From Janthinobacterium sp. 344 (GTDB lineage: Bacteria > Pseudomonadota > Gammaproteobacteria > Burkholderiales > Burkholderiaceae_D), in the NCBI RefSeq assembly GCF_900112025.1, contig NZ_FOKL01000006.1, forward strand, positions 167,154 through 231,153: DNA of 64,000 bases, in the 5' to 3' direction. Position numbers and translations under genes: made by a program. Positions within the stretch are counted from its first letter, which is position 1. Every line of letters starts with the position of its first letter. The notes under the pieces were generated by a model. It saw only the letters and a program-made list of their open reading frames with translations. It was not told where the DNA came from and ran no database searches. Shown here one piece after another: positions 1 to 11,306 of the stretch.

Positions 1-102
1 TTTTTTACTTTACGATACATTGGCACGACAATTAAGCAACAAAATCGTGATGCAATTAACAATAATTACAGCATCCAGCCGTGCTGCCCGATCGCCAGGC
101 AC

Positions 103-699
103 TCAGTTTTCTGGAAAATTCATGCTGGCGCCACCGCTGCCCACGTTCATGCCCATGCCGCCCGCGCCGCCCATGCCGCCCTTGCCACCACCCTTGCGCC
201 CGCCATGTTCACCGGCAGGCGCGCCGCGCGGCTCGCCGTGCGGTGCCGCCGCATCCATGACGCGGGCCATCTGGCCGGCAATGAACTGGGCTACCATCTG
301 GCGCTGCTGTTCATCGAGGGCATCATTGACGCTGAGCCACCATTCGCGCACCTGTTTTTCTTCGGCAAGGCTCAAGGTGCTTTCATTGTCCAGCCCACCC
401 ACCAGGTCGCGCAATTCCAGGCGCGGCGCTTGCAAGCCCTGCGTCACCGCCGCCTGCAGGCGTTCGCGACGCGCCTTGCGCTCGCGCAAGAGCTGGCGCG
501 TCCTGCCCTCCACCTGCTGCCACAGGATGGTCTGATTCGCGTTGAGTTTGAGTTCCGTCTTGAAATCGGGCGCCATCGGCAGCAAGTCTTCCAGGCGCAT
601 CTCGGCGATCGGCACGGCCGAGGCTGTCAAGGCGGTAGTGCCCAGCAGGAAAGCCAGGCCGAGGCGGCGCAAGGCGGGGGGAAAGTTCAGCGATGTCAT
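103..699 (-). CDS. Spy/CpxP-like periplasmic protein with Gly/Met-rich tail
   Basis: Predicted secreted protein of 198 residues. The N-terminus carries a signal peptide (about residues 1-28, ending in a TASA-type cleavage region). The middle is charged and helical with an LNANQ segment that resembles the LTxxQ signature of Spy/CpxP envelope-stress chaperones, and a second DEQQRQM segment. The last 45 residues are very rich in Gly, Met and Lys. The start at 699 is chosen because the signal peptide begins there and GGAGCC lies just upstream; a longer frame to 792 would run through a terminator hairpin. Family assignment is by general resemblance only; the role (binding misfolded periplasmic or outer-membrane proteins) is inferred. 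The upstream CpxR-type box supports an envelope-stress role. Confidence 0.75.
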   Translation of the reverse strand: MTSLNFPPALRRLGLAFLLGTTALTASAVPIAEMRLEDLLPMAPDFKTELKLNANQTILWQQVEGRTRQLLRERKARRERLQAAVTQGLQAPRLELRDLVGGLDNESTLSLAEEKQVREWWLSVNDALDEQQRQMVAQFIAGQMARVMDAAAPHGEPRGAPAGEHGGRKGGGKGGMGGAGGMGMNVGSGGASMNFPEN

Positions 700-712
700 G
701 GAGGCTCCGGAT

Positions 713-742
713 AAAAAAAAGCCTGCGTCCGAAGACGCAGGC
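713..742 (-). terminator. Intrinsic terminator inside the leader of the Spy-like gene
   Basis: On the minus strand a 9-bp stem (GCCTGCGTC/GACGCAGGC) closes a C(TTCG)G tetraloop and is followed by eight T residues. This is a textbook Rho-independent terminator. It ends only about 13 nt before the ATG of the Spy-like gene and no gene precedes it on that strand, so it should act as an attenuator or end a short leader RNA. Confidence 0.85.
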
Positions 743-806
743 AAAACCACTTCGGGTCGAGAATGCGAATCCACTATAGGGCCGCCGCACACGCTTTTTT
801 TCGACT

Positions 807-821
807 CTTACAAATGCTTAC
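807..821 (-). promoter_or_regulatory. CpxR-type box GTAAG-N5-GTAAG
   Basis: The minus strand reads GTAAGCATTTGTAAG, two direct GTAAG repeats one helical turn apart. The CpxR consensus of gamma-proteobacteria is GTAAA-N5-GTAAA. If TATAGT at 773-778 is the -10, the box sits at about -42 to -56, where an activator would replace the missing -35. The regulator itself is not in this window. Confidence 0.5.
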
Positions 822-1025
822 TCCCCTCAAGAGTAACTATACATCGCATACAAAGCCGCAACATATGGCAAGCTGGCAGCCCCGTTTTGGCGCGTAGACT
901 GGGTCAGGCACGCTTTTTCCACGCCTGGCCCACGCCGGCCGGGATTCAGGTCTATACTTTCGGGAAAGCGCCGCTCCACGGGGACTGGCGCTTGTGCAAG
1001 ACACTACCGCTGTAAAGGTGCAAAG

Positions 1026-2465
1026 ATGGGCAAACTCAAAAATACCGGCTTGATCGGCCTGGGCGTGGTGGCCGGCGTCGCCGTGTCGCTGCAATTTTCG
1101 GCGATGGCGCAGAAAACCGTCGAACCTCCCCTGCCGCTGGAAGAGTTGCGCCAGCTGGCCGATGTATTCGGCCTGATCAAGTCCGATTACGTCGAACCGG
1201 TGGAAGACAAGAAACTGCTGGAAGACGCCATTGCCGGCATGGTCGCCTCGCTCGACCCCCATTCCGCCTACCTGGACAAGAAAGCCTACGCCGAACTGCG
1301 CGAAGGTTCCGAGGGCAAGTTCGTCGGCCTGGGCATCGAGATCGGCCTGAGCGAAGATGGCTACATCAAGATCGTCTCGCCCATCGAGGATTCGCCCGCC
1401 TACCGCGCCGGCATCAAGGCCGGCGACCTGATTACCCGCCTCGATGGCCAGCCCGTCAAGGGCGTCAATCTCGACGACAACGTCAAGCGCATGCGCGGCG
1501 AACCGGGCACCAAGGTGTCGCTGACCATCGCCCGCAAGGATGAACCCCAGCCGTTGTCCTTCGTCATCACGCGCGAGGAAATCCACCAGAAGAGCGTGAA
1601 GTCGAAAATGGTCGAACCCGGCTATGCGTGGCTGCGCGTGTCGCAATTCCAGGAGCCGACCGTGGACGACATGGCCGCGCAAATCAAGGCGCTGTACCAG
1701 CAGGATCCGCAGATCAAGGGCATGGTGCTGGACCTGCGCAACGATCCGGGCGGCGTGCTGCAAGGCGCCATCGGCGTCTCGGCCGCGTTCCTGCCGAAAG
1801 ACGCGGCCATCGTCTCGACGAATGGCCAGCTGCCCGACTCGAAACAGGTGTTCTACGGCCGCGCCGAATACTATACGTTCCGCTCGGAAGGCGATGCTTT
1901 GGCGAAACTGCCGGCCGCCATCAAGAACGTGCCGCTGGTGGTGCTCGTCAACACGGGCTCGGCCTCGGCCTCGGAAATCGTCGCCGGCGCCCTGCAGGAC
2001 TACAAGCGCGCCACCATCATCGGCACGCAAACCTTCGGCAAGGGTTCCGTGCAAACCATCCGCCAGCTGACGGCCGACACGGCCGTCAAGCTGACGACGG
2101 CGCGCTACTACACGCCCAATGGCCGCTCGATCCAGGCCAAGGGCATCGTGCCCGACCTGCTGGTCGATGAAAATGCGGATGGCGACGGCTTGAACGGCTT
2201 GCGCATCCGCGAGGCGGACCTGACCAAGCACCTGAGCAACGACCGCGACCAAGAAAGTGCCAAGGCCGCCCCCGTCAACGACGAGATGGAAGAGCAATTG
2301 CGCATCATCGCCCTGGAAAAGACCCGCAAGCCGCTGGAATTTGGCAGCAAGGATGATTTCCAATTGCACCAGGCGCTGAACCACCTGAAGGGCTTGCCGG
2401 TGCAACTGGCCAAGGCCGAACCCGTGGTGGTGCAAGCCGATGTCAAGAAAGAACAGAAAAAGTAG
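1026..2465 (+). CDS. ctpA: S41-family carboxy-terminal processing protease
   Basis: Periplasmic serine protease that trims or degrades proteins from their C-terminus. The 479-residue protein starts with a signal peptide or membrane anchor (GLIGLGVVAGVAVSL, residues 8-22). A PDZ domain follows around residues 95-180, and the S41 peptidase domain covers about 195-380. The catalytic dyad is visible as Ser314 in the GSASASE motif and Lys339 in TFGKGSVQ, with the same 25-residue spacing as in E. coli Prc. The acidic and lysine-rich C-terminal tail after residue 390 is poorly conserved in this family. It stands alone with its own promoter region, divergent from the Spy-like gene; both act in the envelope. 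Confidence 0.95.
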   Translation: MGKLKNTGLIGLGVVAGVAVSLQFSAMAQKTVEPPLPLEELRQLADVFGLIKSDYVEPVEDKKLLEDAIAGMVASLDPHSAYLDKKAYAELREGSEGKFVGLGIEIGLSEDGYIKIVSPIEDSPAYRAGIKAGDLITRLDGQPVKGVNLDDNVKRMRGEPGTKVSLTIARKDEPQPLSFVITREEIHQKSVKSKMVEPGYAWLRVSQFQEPTVDDMAAQIKALYQQDPQIKGMVLDLRNDPGGVLQGAIGVSAAFLPKDAAIVSTNGQLPDSKQVFYGRAEYYTFRSEGDALAKLPAAIKNVPLVVLVNTGSASASEIVAGALQDYKRATIIGTQTFGKGSVQTIRQLTADTAVKLTTARYYTPNGRSIQAKGIVPDLLVDENADGDGLNGLRIREADLTKHLSNDRDQESAKAAPVNDEMEEQLRIIALEKTRKPLEFGSKDDFQLHQALNHLKGLPVQLAKAEPVVVQADVKKEQKK

Positions 2466-2471
2466 GCAGTT

Positions 2472-2500
2472 TGGGGTCAGACCCGCCGGGTCTGACCCCA
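2472..2500. repeat. GGGGTCnGACCC palindrome, copy A
   Basis: Perfect inverted repeat of 13 bp (TGGGGTCAGACCC) around a 3-nt GCC loop, placed 7 nt after the ctpA stop. No T-run follows, so it is not a classic terminator. It is one of several related palindromes in this window (5731, 25770, 54275, 59703, half site at 30096). Confidence 0.85.
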
Positions 2501-2662
2501 TCACACGCAATACCCCCGGCACCCGTCCACGCGACAAAAATCAACCTTCCGCCACACTTCCCCCTCCCCCGCAACACGAAACTCTCTACAGTCGAGCCCG
2601 TTTGTGTAAAATTTGCTTCACTTATCGGCGCCGCGCCGATTGCCAAATTTGAAAGTTTAACC

Positions 2663-3784
2663 ATGAAACAAGTCGTCATCAGCGGTACCGGACTGTACAC
2701 GCCGCCCTTTTCGATCTCCAACGAAGAGCTGGTCACCTGCTTCAATGCCTACGCGGAAAAGTTCAATGCCGAGCACGCCGACGCGATCGCCGCGGGCGAG
2801 GTGACGGCGCTGGACCTGTCGAGCGTGGCCTTCATTGAAAAGGCCTCCGGCATCAAGTCGCGCTTCGTGATGGAAAAGGAAGGCATCCTCGATCCGGCGC
2901 GCATGGTGTCGCGCATTCCGGAACGGGGCGATGACGAACTGTCGCTGCAGGCTGAAATGGCCGTGGCCGCCGCGCGCGATGCGCTGGCACGCGCCGGCCG
3001 CACGCCAGCCGATATCGACATGGTGCTGGTGGCCTGCAGCAACATGCAGCGCGCCTACCCGGCCATGGCCGTGGAAGTGCAGGATGCGCTGGGCATCGAC
3101 GGTTATGGCTTCGACATGAACGTGGCGTGCTCGTCGGCCACCTTCGGCATCCAGCAAGCCGTCGCCGCCGTGCAAAGCGGCCAGGCGCGCGCCGTGCTGG
3201 TCTTGAATCCCGAAATCACCAGCGGCCACCTGAACTGGCGCGACCGCGACAGCCATTTTATTTTCGGCGACGCCTGCACCGCCATCATCGTCGAAGCGAA
3301 GGACACGGCCGTTTCCAGCCACCAGTTCGAGATCATCGGCACGGAACTCAAGACGCGCTTCTCGAACGCCATCCGCAACAATTTCGGCTTCCTCAACCGT
3401 TTTGACGAGTCCGGCGTGGGCAAGGCCGACAAACTGTTCCGCCAGCAAGGCCGCAAGGTCTTCAAGGAAGTGTGCCCGATGGCCGCCGAGATGATCAAGG
3501 CGACCCTGGCCAAGGCCGGCGTGGAAGTGGCGCAAGTCTCCCGCTACTGGCTGCACCAGGCCAACCTGAACATGAATTTGCTGATCGCGCGCCTGATCCT
3601 GGGCCGCGACGCGGAAGCGAACGAGGCGCCCGTGATCCTCGATACCTATGCCAACACCTCGTCGGCCGGTTCCATCATCGCCTTCCACAAATATCAGGAT
3701 GACATGGCGGCAGGGGCCATGGGCGTGATCTGCTCGTTCGGCGCCGGCTATTCCATCGGCTGCGTAGTCGTGCGCAAGGTGTGA
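2663..3784 (+). CDS. Beta-ketoacyl-ACP synthase III family protein
   Basis: Condensing enzyme of the FabH (KAS III) thiolase fold, 373 residues, which joins an acyl-CoA or acyl-ACP with malonyl-ACP. The catalytic triad is visible: Cys156 in NVACSSATFG, His298 in WLHQANLNMN and Asn331 in YANTSSAG. The protein is about 50 residues longer than E. coli FabH, with an N-terminal insertion (about residues 25-60) of the type seen in accessory FabH-like enzymes of beta- and gamma-proteobacteria. It stands apart from any fab cluster, so it may feed a special fatty acid or secondary product, or serve as an alternative initiation enzyme. The start at 2663 is chosen because the fold begins directly there (MKQVVISGTGLYTP). 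Confidence 0.9.
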   Translation: MKQVVISGTGLYTPPFSISNEELVTCFNAYAEKFNAEHADAIAAGEVTALDLSSVAFIEKASGIKSRFVMEKEGILDPARMVSRIPERGDDELSLQAEMAVAAARDALARAGRTPADIDMVLVACSNMQRAYPAMAVEVQDALGIDGYGFDMNVACSSATFGIQQAVAAVQSGQARAVLVLNPEITSGHLNWRDRDSHFIFGDACTAIIVEAKDTAVSSHQFEIIGTELKTRFSNAIRNNFGFLNRFDESGVGKADKLFRQQGRKVFKEVCPMAAEMIKATLAKAGVEVAQVSRYWLHQANLNMNLLIARLILGRDAEANEAPVILDTYANTSSAGSIIAFHKYQDDMAAGAMGVICSFGAGYSIGCVVVRKV

Positions 3785-3995
3785 GCGCATCGGAGTAACA
3801 TCGCCTGATTCCTTGAATTAGGCGCAGTTCATGGCGGATTGCAGTGCGTTCGCAGCCACCTGCACGAAGATGGCGCGCAAGTTTTTTACAAAAAAGCGGC
3901 AGGAAAAATTCCAGCCGCAGCTTTGTTGCGTTTATACTTAGCCCCTGAGCAACATCTTTTTCCATCCGCACGCCGCCATAAGGAACCCACCCCGC

Positions 3996-5705
3996 ATGCC
4001 CCATGACATCAGTCTGATCACCACCATCGCCGCCGCCCTCGGGTTCGGCCTCATCTTCGGCTTTATCGCCGCGCGCCTGAAATTGCCGGCCTTGGTCGGC
4101 TATCTGGCTGCCGGCATCATCATCGGACCGGCCACGCCCGGTTTTGTGGCGGATGCGGAAATAGCCGGGCAATTGGCGGAAATCGGGGTGATGCTGATGA
4201 TGTTCGGCGTCGGTCTGCACTTTTCCATCGAGGATTTATGGGATGTGCGCAAGATCGCGCTGCCTGGCGCCATCCTGCAGATCGCCGTCGCCACGGCGAT
4301 GGGCATGGGCTTGGCGCACTGGTGGGGCTGGACCCTCGGCGGCGGACTGATCTTCGGCCTGGCCCTGTCGGTGGCCAGCACCGTGGTGCTGCTGCGCGCC
4401 CTGGAGGAACGGGGCATCCTCGATTCCCTGAATGGCCGCATCGCCGTCGGCTGGCTGGTGGTGGAAGATCTCGTCACCGTGCTGGTGCTGGTGCTGCTGC
4501 CGGCCTTCGCCAGTGTGCTGGGCGGCAAGGCCGCGCCCGATGCCGAGGCCGTCAGCCTGTGGCACACCCTGGCCGTGACCCTGGGACAAGTGGCCGGTTT
4601 CATCATCTTCATGCTGGTCGTCGGGCGCAAGCTGTTCCCGTGGATCCTGTGGCAAGTGGCGCGCACCGGTTCGCGCGAACTGTTTACCCTGTGCGTGATC
4701 GCCGCCGCCGTCGGCATCGCCTATGCGTCGACCAAGCTGTTCGGCGTGTCCTTCGCGCTGGGCGCCTTCTTTGCCGGCATGGTGCTGCGCGAATCCGAGC
4801 TGAGCCACCGCGCCGCGGAAGAGTCGCTGCCCCTGCGCGACGCGTTCGCCGTGCTGTTCTTCGTTTCCGTCGGCATGCTGTTCGAACCCAACATCCTCAT
4901 CGACAAGCCCCTGCAAGTGCTGGCCGTGTGCGCCATCATTATCTTCGGCAAGTCGATCGCCGCCTTCTTGCTGGTGATGGCCCTGCGCTATCCACCGAAA
5001 ACAGCCATCATCGTCTCGGCCAGCCTGGCGCAGATCGGTGAATTCTCGTTCATTTTGGCCGCGCTGGGCCTGTCGCTGGGCCTGATGCCGCAGGAAGGGC
5101 AAAGCCTGATCCTGGCCGGCGCCATCCTGTCGATCGCCCTCAACCCGCTCGTGTTCAGCATGGCCAAGCCGCTGCTGCGCGTGATCGGCAACAGCGATTT
5201 CGCGCGCAAGTTCGAGCGCACCACCGACCCGCTGGCCGAACTGCCGATGACGGTGCCGCAGGAAAAACTTTCGGGCCAGATCGTGCTGGTCGGCTATGGC
5301 CGCGTGGGCCGGCGCATCGCCGCCGCCCTGATGGAGCGGGGCATCCACTTCGTCGTGGCCGAGGAAAACCGCGAAATCGTCGACCAGTTGCGCAAGCAGG
5401 GCATTCCCGCCGTGGCCGGCAATGCGGGCGAACCGGCCGTGCTGATCCAGGCGCACATCACGCACGCCACCATGCTCGTCATCGCCACGCCCGATACCTT
5501 CCACGTGCGCGCCATGATCGAGACGGCGCGCGCGCTGAATCCGAACATCATGACGGTGGTGCGCACGCACAGCGAGGAAGAGGCGGAATTGCTGCGCGCG
5601 GAAAACGCCGGCAAGGTATTCATCGGCGAGCACGAGCTGGCCAATGGCATGGCCGAGCACGTGCTGCAGAGTTTTGATGCGGCGAAGAAGGGGCATGGCC
5701 ATTAA
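3996..5705 (+). CDS. ybaL: CPA2-family cation:proton antiporter (YbaL/KefB type)
   Basis: Inner-membrane monovalent cation/H+ antiporter of 569 residues. Residues 1-385 form about 12-13 hydrophobic segments of the Na_H_Exchanger fold. Residues about 418-535 form a TrkA-N (RCK) Rossmann domain starting with the nucleotide-binding motif VLVGYGRVGRRIA. The order and the E/D-rich C-terminus match YbaL/RosB more than KefC. It probably exports K+ or Na+ under nucleotide or redox control. The gene is alone; a TATACT hexamer at 3933-3938 could be its -10. It ends just before a palindrome plus T-run terminator at 5731-5768. Confidence 0.92.
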   Translation: MPHDISLITTIAAALGFGLIFGFIAARLKLPALVGYLAAGIIIGPATPGFVADAEIAGQLAEIGVMLMMFGVGLHFSIEDLWDVRKIALPGAILQIAVATAMGMGLAHWWGWTLGGGLIFGLALSVASTVVLLRALEERGILDSLNGRIAVGWLVVEDLVTVLVLVLLPAFASVLGGKAAPDAEAVSLWHTLAVTLGQVAGFIIFMLVVGRKLFPWILWQVARTGSRELFTLCVIAAAVGIAYASTKLFGVSFALGAFFAGMVLRESELSHRAAEESLPLRDAFAVLFFVSVGMLFEPNILIDKPLQVLAVCAIIIFGKSIAAFLLVMALRYPPKTAIIVSASLAQIGEFSFILAALGLSLGLMPQEGQSLILAGAILSIALNPLVFSMAKPLLRVIGNSDFARKFERTTDPLAELPMTVPQEKLSGQIVLVGYGRVGRRIAAALMERGIHFVVAEENREIVDQLRKQGIPAVAGNAGEPAVLIQAHITHATMLVIATPDTFHVRAMIETARALNPNIMTVVRTHSEEEAELLRAENAGKVFIGEHELANGMAEHVLQSFDAAKKGHGH

Positions 5706-5730
5706 GGCTCTTTGATGCCGAACCTCTTGC

Positions 5731-5768
5731 CGGGGTCGGATCCTGAGGGTCCGACCCCCGTTTTTTTT
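5731..5768 (+). terminator. GGGGTCnGACCC palindrome, copy B, used as terminator
   Basis: The palindrome GGGGTCGGATCC-TGA-GGGTCCGACCCC (one T:G pair in the stem) is followed after CG by eight T residues. It lies 26 nt after the ybaL stop and before the convergent fadH stop. In this copy the repeat clearly doubles as a Rho-independent terminator for ybaL. Confidence 0.85.
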
Positions 5769-5773
5769 CAGGG

Positions 5774-8580
<2,807 letters not shown>

Positions 8581-8581
8581 A

Positions 8582-9037
8582 TTACGCCAGATAGGTATCG
8601 CGGTCGCGGATCTCGGCGAAGTTTTCCAGGCTGCCCAGTTTCACGGTGACGGGATTCAGGCTGGCCTGCGGCTGCATCGAGCGCCAGGCGAACAGCCATT
8701 CCTGTTCCGCCGCTTCGGCGCGCGTCTTGGTGAAGGCGGCGCCCAGCGCGGCGCGCTGGCCATACTCGACGATGCCGTCGATGCCTGCCCAGCTGGGCAG
8801 GGTGCGCTGTACGGCACGGTGCAGGCGCTCGCCGAATTCTTCCGTATTATGGATGATCAGGCAGGCATCGGCCGGCGCGAACAGGTCGAACAGCTGCTTG
8901 TCCCATACCTGGGAAAAGCTCAGGGTCAGGCAGTTGCCCGCCGGCGTCAGGCGGAACTGGCCCAGGCTCAGCGCCAGTTCGAGTTCGCTGCGCTGGCCGT
9001 AGCGGTGCAGGGTGGGGGGACGTTTGTAATCGTGCAT
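8582..9037 (-). CDS. Conserved hypothetical protein
   Basis: About 151 residues from the ATG at 9037; a GTG start at 9076 would add 13 residues. There is no signal peptide or membrane segment. I do not recognise the family. The sequence is a mixed alpha/beta soluble protein with a central DACLIIHNTEEFGERLHRAV segment. It lies just downstream of, and on the same strand as, the DUF2721 membrane protein (gap 45 nt, or 6 nt with the GTG start), so the two are probably co-transcribed. Confidence 0.6.
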   Translation of the reverse strand: MHDYKRPPTLHRYGQRSELELALSLGQFRLTPAGNCLTLSFSQVWDKQLFDLFAPADACLIIHNTEEFGERLHRAVQRTLPSWAGIDGIVEYGQRAALGAAFTKTRAEAAEQEWLFAWRSMQPQASLNPVTVKLGSLENFAEIRDRDTYLA

Positions 9038-9082
9038 GCGGGACTCGTTCTTCAATAGGAGGTAAGCCGGCGCCACCGCCGC

Positions 9083-9523
9083 CTAGCGTGGCGGGCGGAT
9101 ATGGCGCCGGATGCGCTGGGCCGTCGCGGCCAGGTAAATTTCGCGCAATAAATAAATAAAACAACCGATCAGGCACAGCACGGCCAGCACAAAGAAGGCG
9201 GCGATGTACTTGTCCAGGGTCAGGTTCAGAATATCGCCCAAAAACAGCATGGCGATGATGACGCAGACGAAGAAACCACAGGCCGTGCTGAGCGAAATCG
9301 AATAATTGATCAGATGGGTGCGCCGGTACAAGGTATCGAGCTCATCCATATAGAAATCGTTGTAGCCGATGTCGAGCCGGTCTTCCAGCACGCGCGTGCG
9401 GTCGATGATGCGGCCCAGGCGATTGGTCAGCACCACCAGCATGGTGCCGATACCGGTCAGCAGGAAAACCGGCGCGATCGCCAGCTGGATGATATGGCCG
9501 ATGTCGCCGATCTGTATGTTCAT
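9083..9523 (-). CDS. DUF2721 family membrane protein
   Basis: Inner-membrane protein of 146 residues with about three hydrophobic segments (residues 11-34, 78-100 and 107-128). The first is followed by the family-typical basic stretch TNRLGRIIDRTR. The sequence fits DUF2721, a family without known function. It is probably co-transcribed with the hypothetical gene behind it. Confidence 0.75.
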   Translation of the reverse strand: MNIQIGDIGHIIQLAIAPVFLLTGIGTMLVVLTNRLGRIIDRTRVLEDRLDIGYNDFYMDELDTLYRRTHLINYSISLSTACGFFVCVIIAMLFLGDILNLTLDKYIAAFFVLAVLCLIGCFIYLLREIYLAATAQRIRRHIRPPR

Positions 9524-9635
9524 GGATAAAAAGTCGTGGGTTCACACCGGCGCCCGACCGTGGCGCCAGCACAGGCCATAGTGTAGCAGGTGGCGCAGGC
9601 CGGCTGGCGACTTTGCCGCCAAGCACGTTTCACCA

Positions 9636-10592
9636 TCATGCGAAGCCGCGCCCTGGCACGAAACGCTCGGTGGCACGCACCAGCGCCGAAGCGATGCCGT
9701 GTTCCAGCGCGCCATGGCCCGCATCGGGAATCATCTCCAGCTGCGCGCCGGGCCAGGCCTGCTGCAGGCGGTAGGCCGACAGCGGCGGGCAGATGGCGTC
9801 GTAGCGGCCCTGCACGATGACGGCCGGCAAATGCGCGATGCGCCCCATGTTGCGGATCAGCTGGTCTTCCTCGAAGAAACCGAGATTGGCCATGTAATGC
9901 GATTCGAGCCGGCCCACGCCCAGGTCGAGCGCGTCGTTCGGCGCATCTTCGGGCTGCGGCATCAGGTACACGCGGCGGCCTTCGAAACGGCTCCAGGCGC
10001 GCGCGGCCGGCCAGTACACGGCGGGGTCGCTGCTGAGGATGCGTTGCACGTAGGCCGCCAGCAAATCGCCCCGCTCCTCCGCTGGAATCGGCGCGGCAAA
10101 TTCTTCGTACAACTCCGGATAGAACCAGCGCACGCCCTCGATGAACCAGTCGATTTCCGCCTGCGTGCACAAAAAGATGCCGCGCAAGACGAAACCGAGG
10201 CAGGCGGCAGGATGCGCCTGGCCATACGCCAGCGCCAGGGTCGAGCCCCACGAGCCGCCAAACACCAGCCATTGGGCGATGCCGAACTGGGCGCGCAAGC
10301 GTTCGATATCGGCGATCAGCAGCTGCGTCGTGTTGTTGCGCCACTCGCCCAGCGGCGTGGACTTGCCGGCGCCGCGCTGGTCGAACAGGATCACGCGGTA
10401 GCGCTGCGGATCGAAGAAGCGGCGGTGCTGCGGCGACAGGCCCGCGCCGGGGCCGCCATGCAGGAACAGCACGGGAATGCCGTCGGGGTTGCCGCACTCT
10501 TCCCAATAAATGGTGTGGATGTCATCGACCGCCAGCATGCCGTGCCGGTTCGGCGTCAGGGAGGGAAACAGGGGCGACAGGGAATCGGGCAT
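9636..10592 (-). CDS. pip: Proline iminopeptidase (S33 alpha/beta hydrolase)
   Basis: Cytosolic aminopeptidase that removes N-terminal proline. The 318-residue protein has the oxyanion-hole motif HGGPGAG, the nucleophile elbow GGSWGSTLAL (Ser near residue 110) and the C-terminal catalytic His in PDAGHGALEHG. Length and motif order match bacterial Pip. It runs in the same direction as the Lrp-type gene upstream of it (79 nt gap), so they may share a transcript. Confidence 0.92.
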   Translation of the reverse strand: MPDSLSPLFPSLTPNRHGMLAVDDIHTIYWEECGNPDGIPVLFLHGGPGAGLSPQHRRFFDPQRYRVILFDQRGAGKSTPLGEWRNNTTQLLIADIERLRAQFGIAQWLVFGGSWGSTLALAYGQAHPAACLGFVLRGIFLCTQAEIDWFIEGVRWFYPELYEEFAAPIPAEERGDLLAAYVQRILSSDPAVYWPAARAWSRFEGRRVYLMPQPEDAPNDALDLGVGRLESHYMANLGFFEEDQLIRNMGRIAHLPAVIVQGRYDAICPPLSAYRLQQAWPGAQLEMIPDAGHGALEHGIASALVRATERFVPGRGFA

Positions 10593-10670
10593 GGCGGTCC
10601 TTGTAAACAGTCAGGGGGCCAGGCAGCAGGTGCCGGGCAACTGTTCCAATTATAGTGCGCCCCCGGCGCC

Positions 10671-11153
10671 TCAGGCCAGCAGCAGGGGCAGGCGGTTCGA
10701 CGACTTGATTTCGCGCATCGACAGGCTGGACTGGATTTCCGCCACGCCAGGCAGGCGGCGCAGCACGGTCGAGACGAATTCGCCATACGCTTCCAGGTCG
10801 CGCGCCACCACTTGCAGGAAATAATCAGCTTCGCCCGCCACGTTGTGGCACGACAGGATTTCGGGAATCGTGGCGATGGCTTGCTCGAACTGCGATGGCT
10901 GCTCGCCGCCGTGGTTGGCAAACACCACGCGCACGAACGCGACCAGGCCGATGCCCAGCTTCTTGCGGTTCAGCAAAGCCTGGTAGCCGGTAATAAAACC
11001 TTCCTCTTCCAGGCGACGCAGGCGGCGCCAGACGGGGGTTTCACTGAGCTTCAAGCGCTCGGCCAGGCGCGCGTTGGACAGCCGCCCTTCATCCTGCAAC
11101 AGCCTGAGTATCTGCAAATCGGTGGCGTCGAGGCTGACTTCTGAAATTTTCAT
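10671..11153 (-). CDS. Lrp/AsnC family transcriptional regulator
   Basis: DNA-binding regulator of 160 residues. Residues about 8-65 form the AsnC-type helix-turn-helix (LDATDLQILRLLQDEGRLSN...LKLSETPVWRRLRRLEEEG). The rest is the RAM effector domain (GADYFLQV-type strand, here GEADYFLQVVARDLEAY). It is divergent from a LysE-family exporter with 153 nt between them, a common arrangement where the Lrp-type protein senses an amino acid and controls its exporter. Confidence 0.92.
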   Translation of the reverse strand: MKISEVSLDATDLQILRLLQDEGRLSNARLAERLKLSETPVWRRLRRLEEEGFITGYQALLNRKKLGIGLVAFVRVVFANHGGEQPSQFEQAIATIPEILSCHNVAGEADYFLQVVARDLEAYGEFVSTVLRRLPGVAEIQSSLSMREIKSSNRLPLLLA

Positions 11154-11306
11154 CTAATTTTTATTCTTATGCGAGTGGAATCTACCCGAATACTAGGACA
11201 TACCAGGCAGGAAAAGCAAGCACATTTCATCTCAGCAAGAAGATAATGGGGCCCGGCGAGCAAGCTGCACTGTGCGCTTGCTCCCGCTTTCCTTGGCGAC
11301 TGGCGC

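Larger units (their letters stand above)
700..1025. promoter_or_regulatory. Divergent regulatory region between spy-like gene and ctpA
   Basis: This 326-nt gap has no gene. It holds, in order, the terminator hairpin at 713-742, a minus-strand -10-like TATAGT at 773-778 without a good -35, the GTAAG-N5-GTAAG box at 807-821, and on the plus strand a TATACT hexamer at 953-958 as a possible -10 for ctpA. The ctpA ribosome-binding site is AAAGGTG just before its ATG. Confidence 0.5.

Noticed and set aside
1..102. Possible gene fragment at the left edge
   Set aside because: AT-rich sequence without a supported frame; probably a spacer after the Spy-like gene.
837..2537. Long minus-strand open frame of 566 codons opposite ctpA
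   Set aside because: It is antisense to an S41 protease with intact catalytic motifs and has the low-complexity His/Gln/Arg/Leu-rich composition of high-GC shadow frames.
2657..3790. Minus-strand open frame of 377 codons opposite the KAS III gene
   Set aside because: Shadow of a gene with a complete Cys-His-Asn triad; no ribosome site or recognisable domain.
4236..5702. Minus-strand open frame of 488 codons opposite ybaL
   Set aside because: Composition typical of antisense frames of membrane-protein genes; the plus-strand antiporter is clear.
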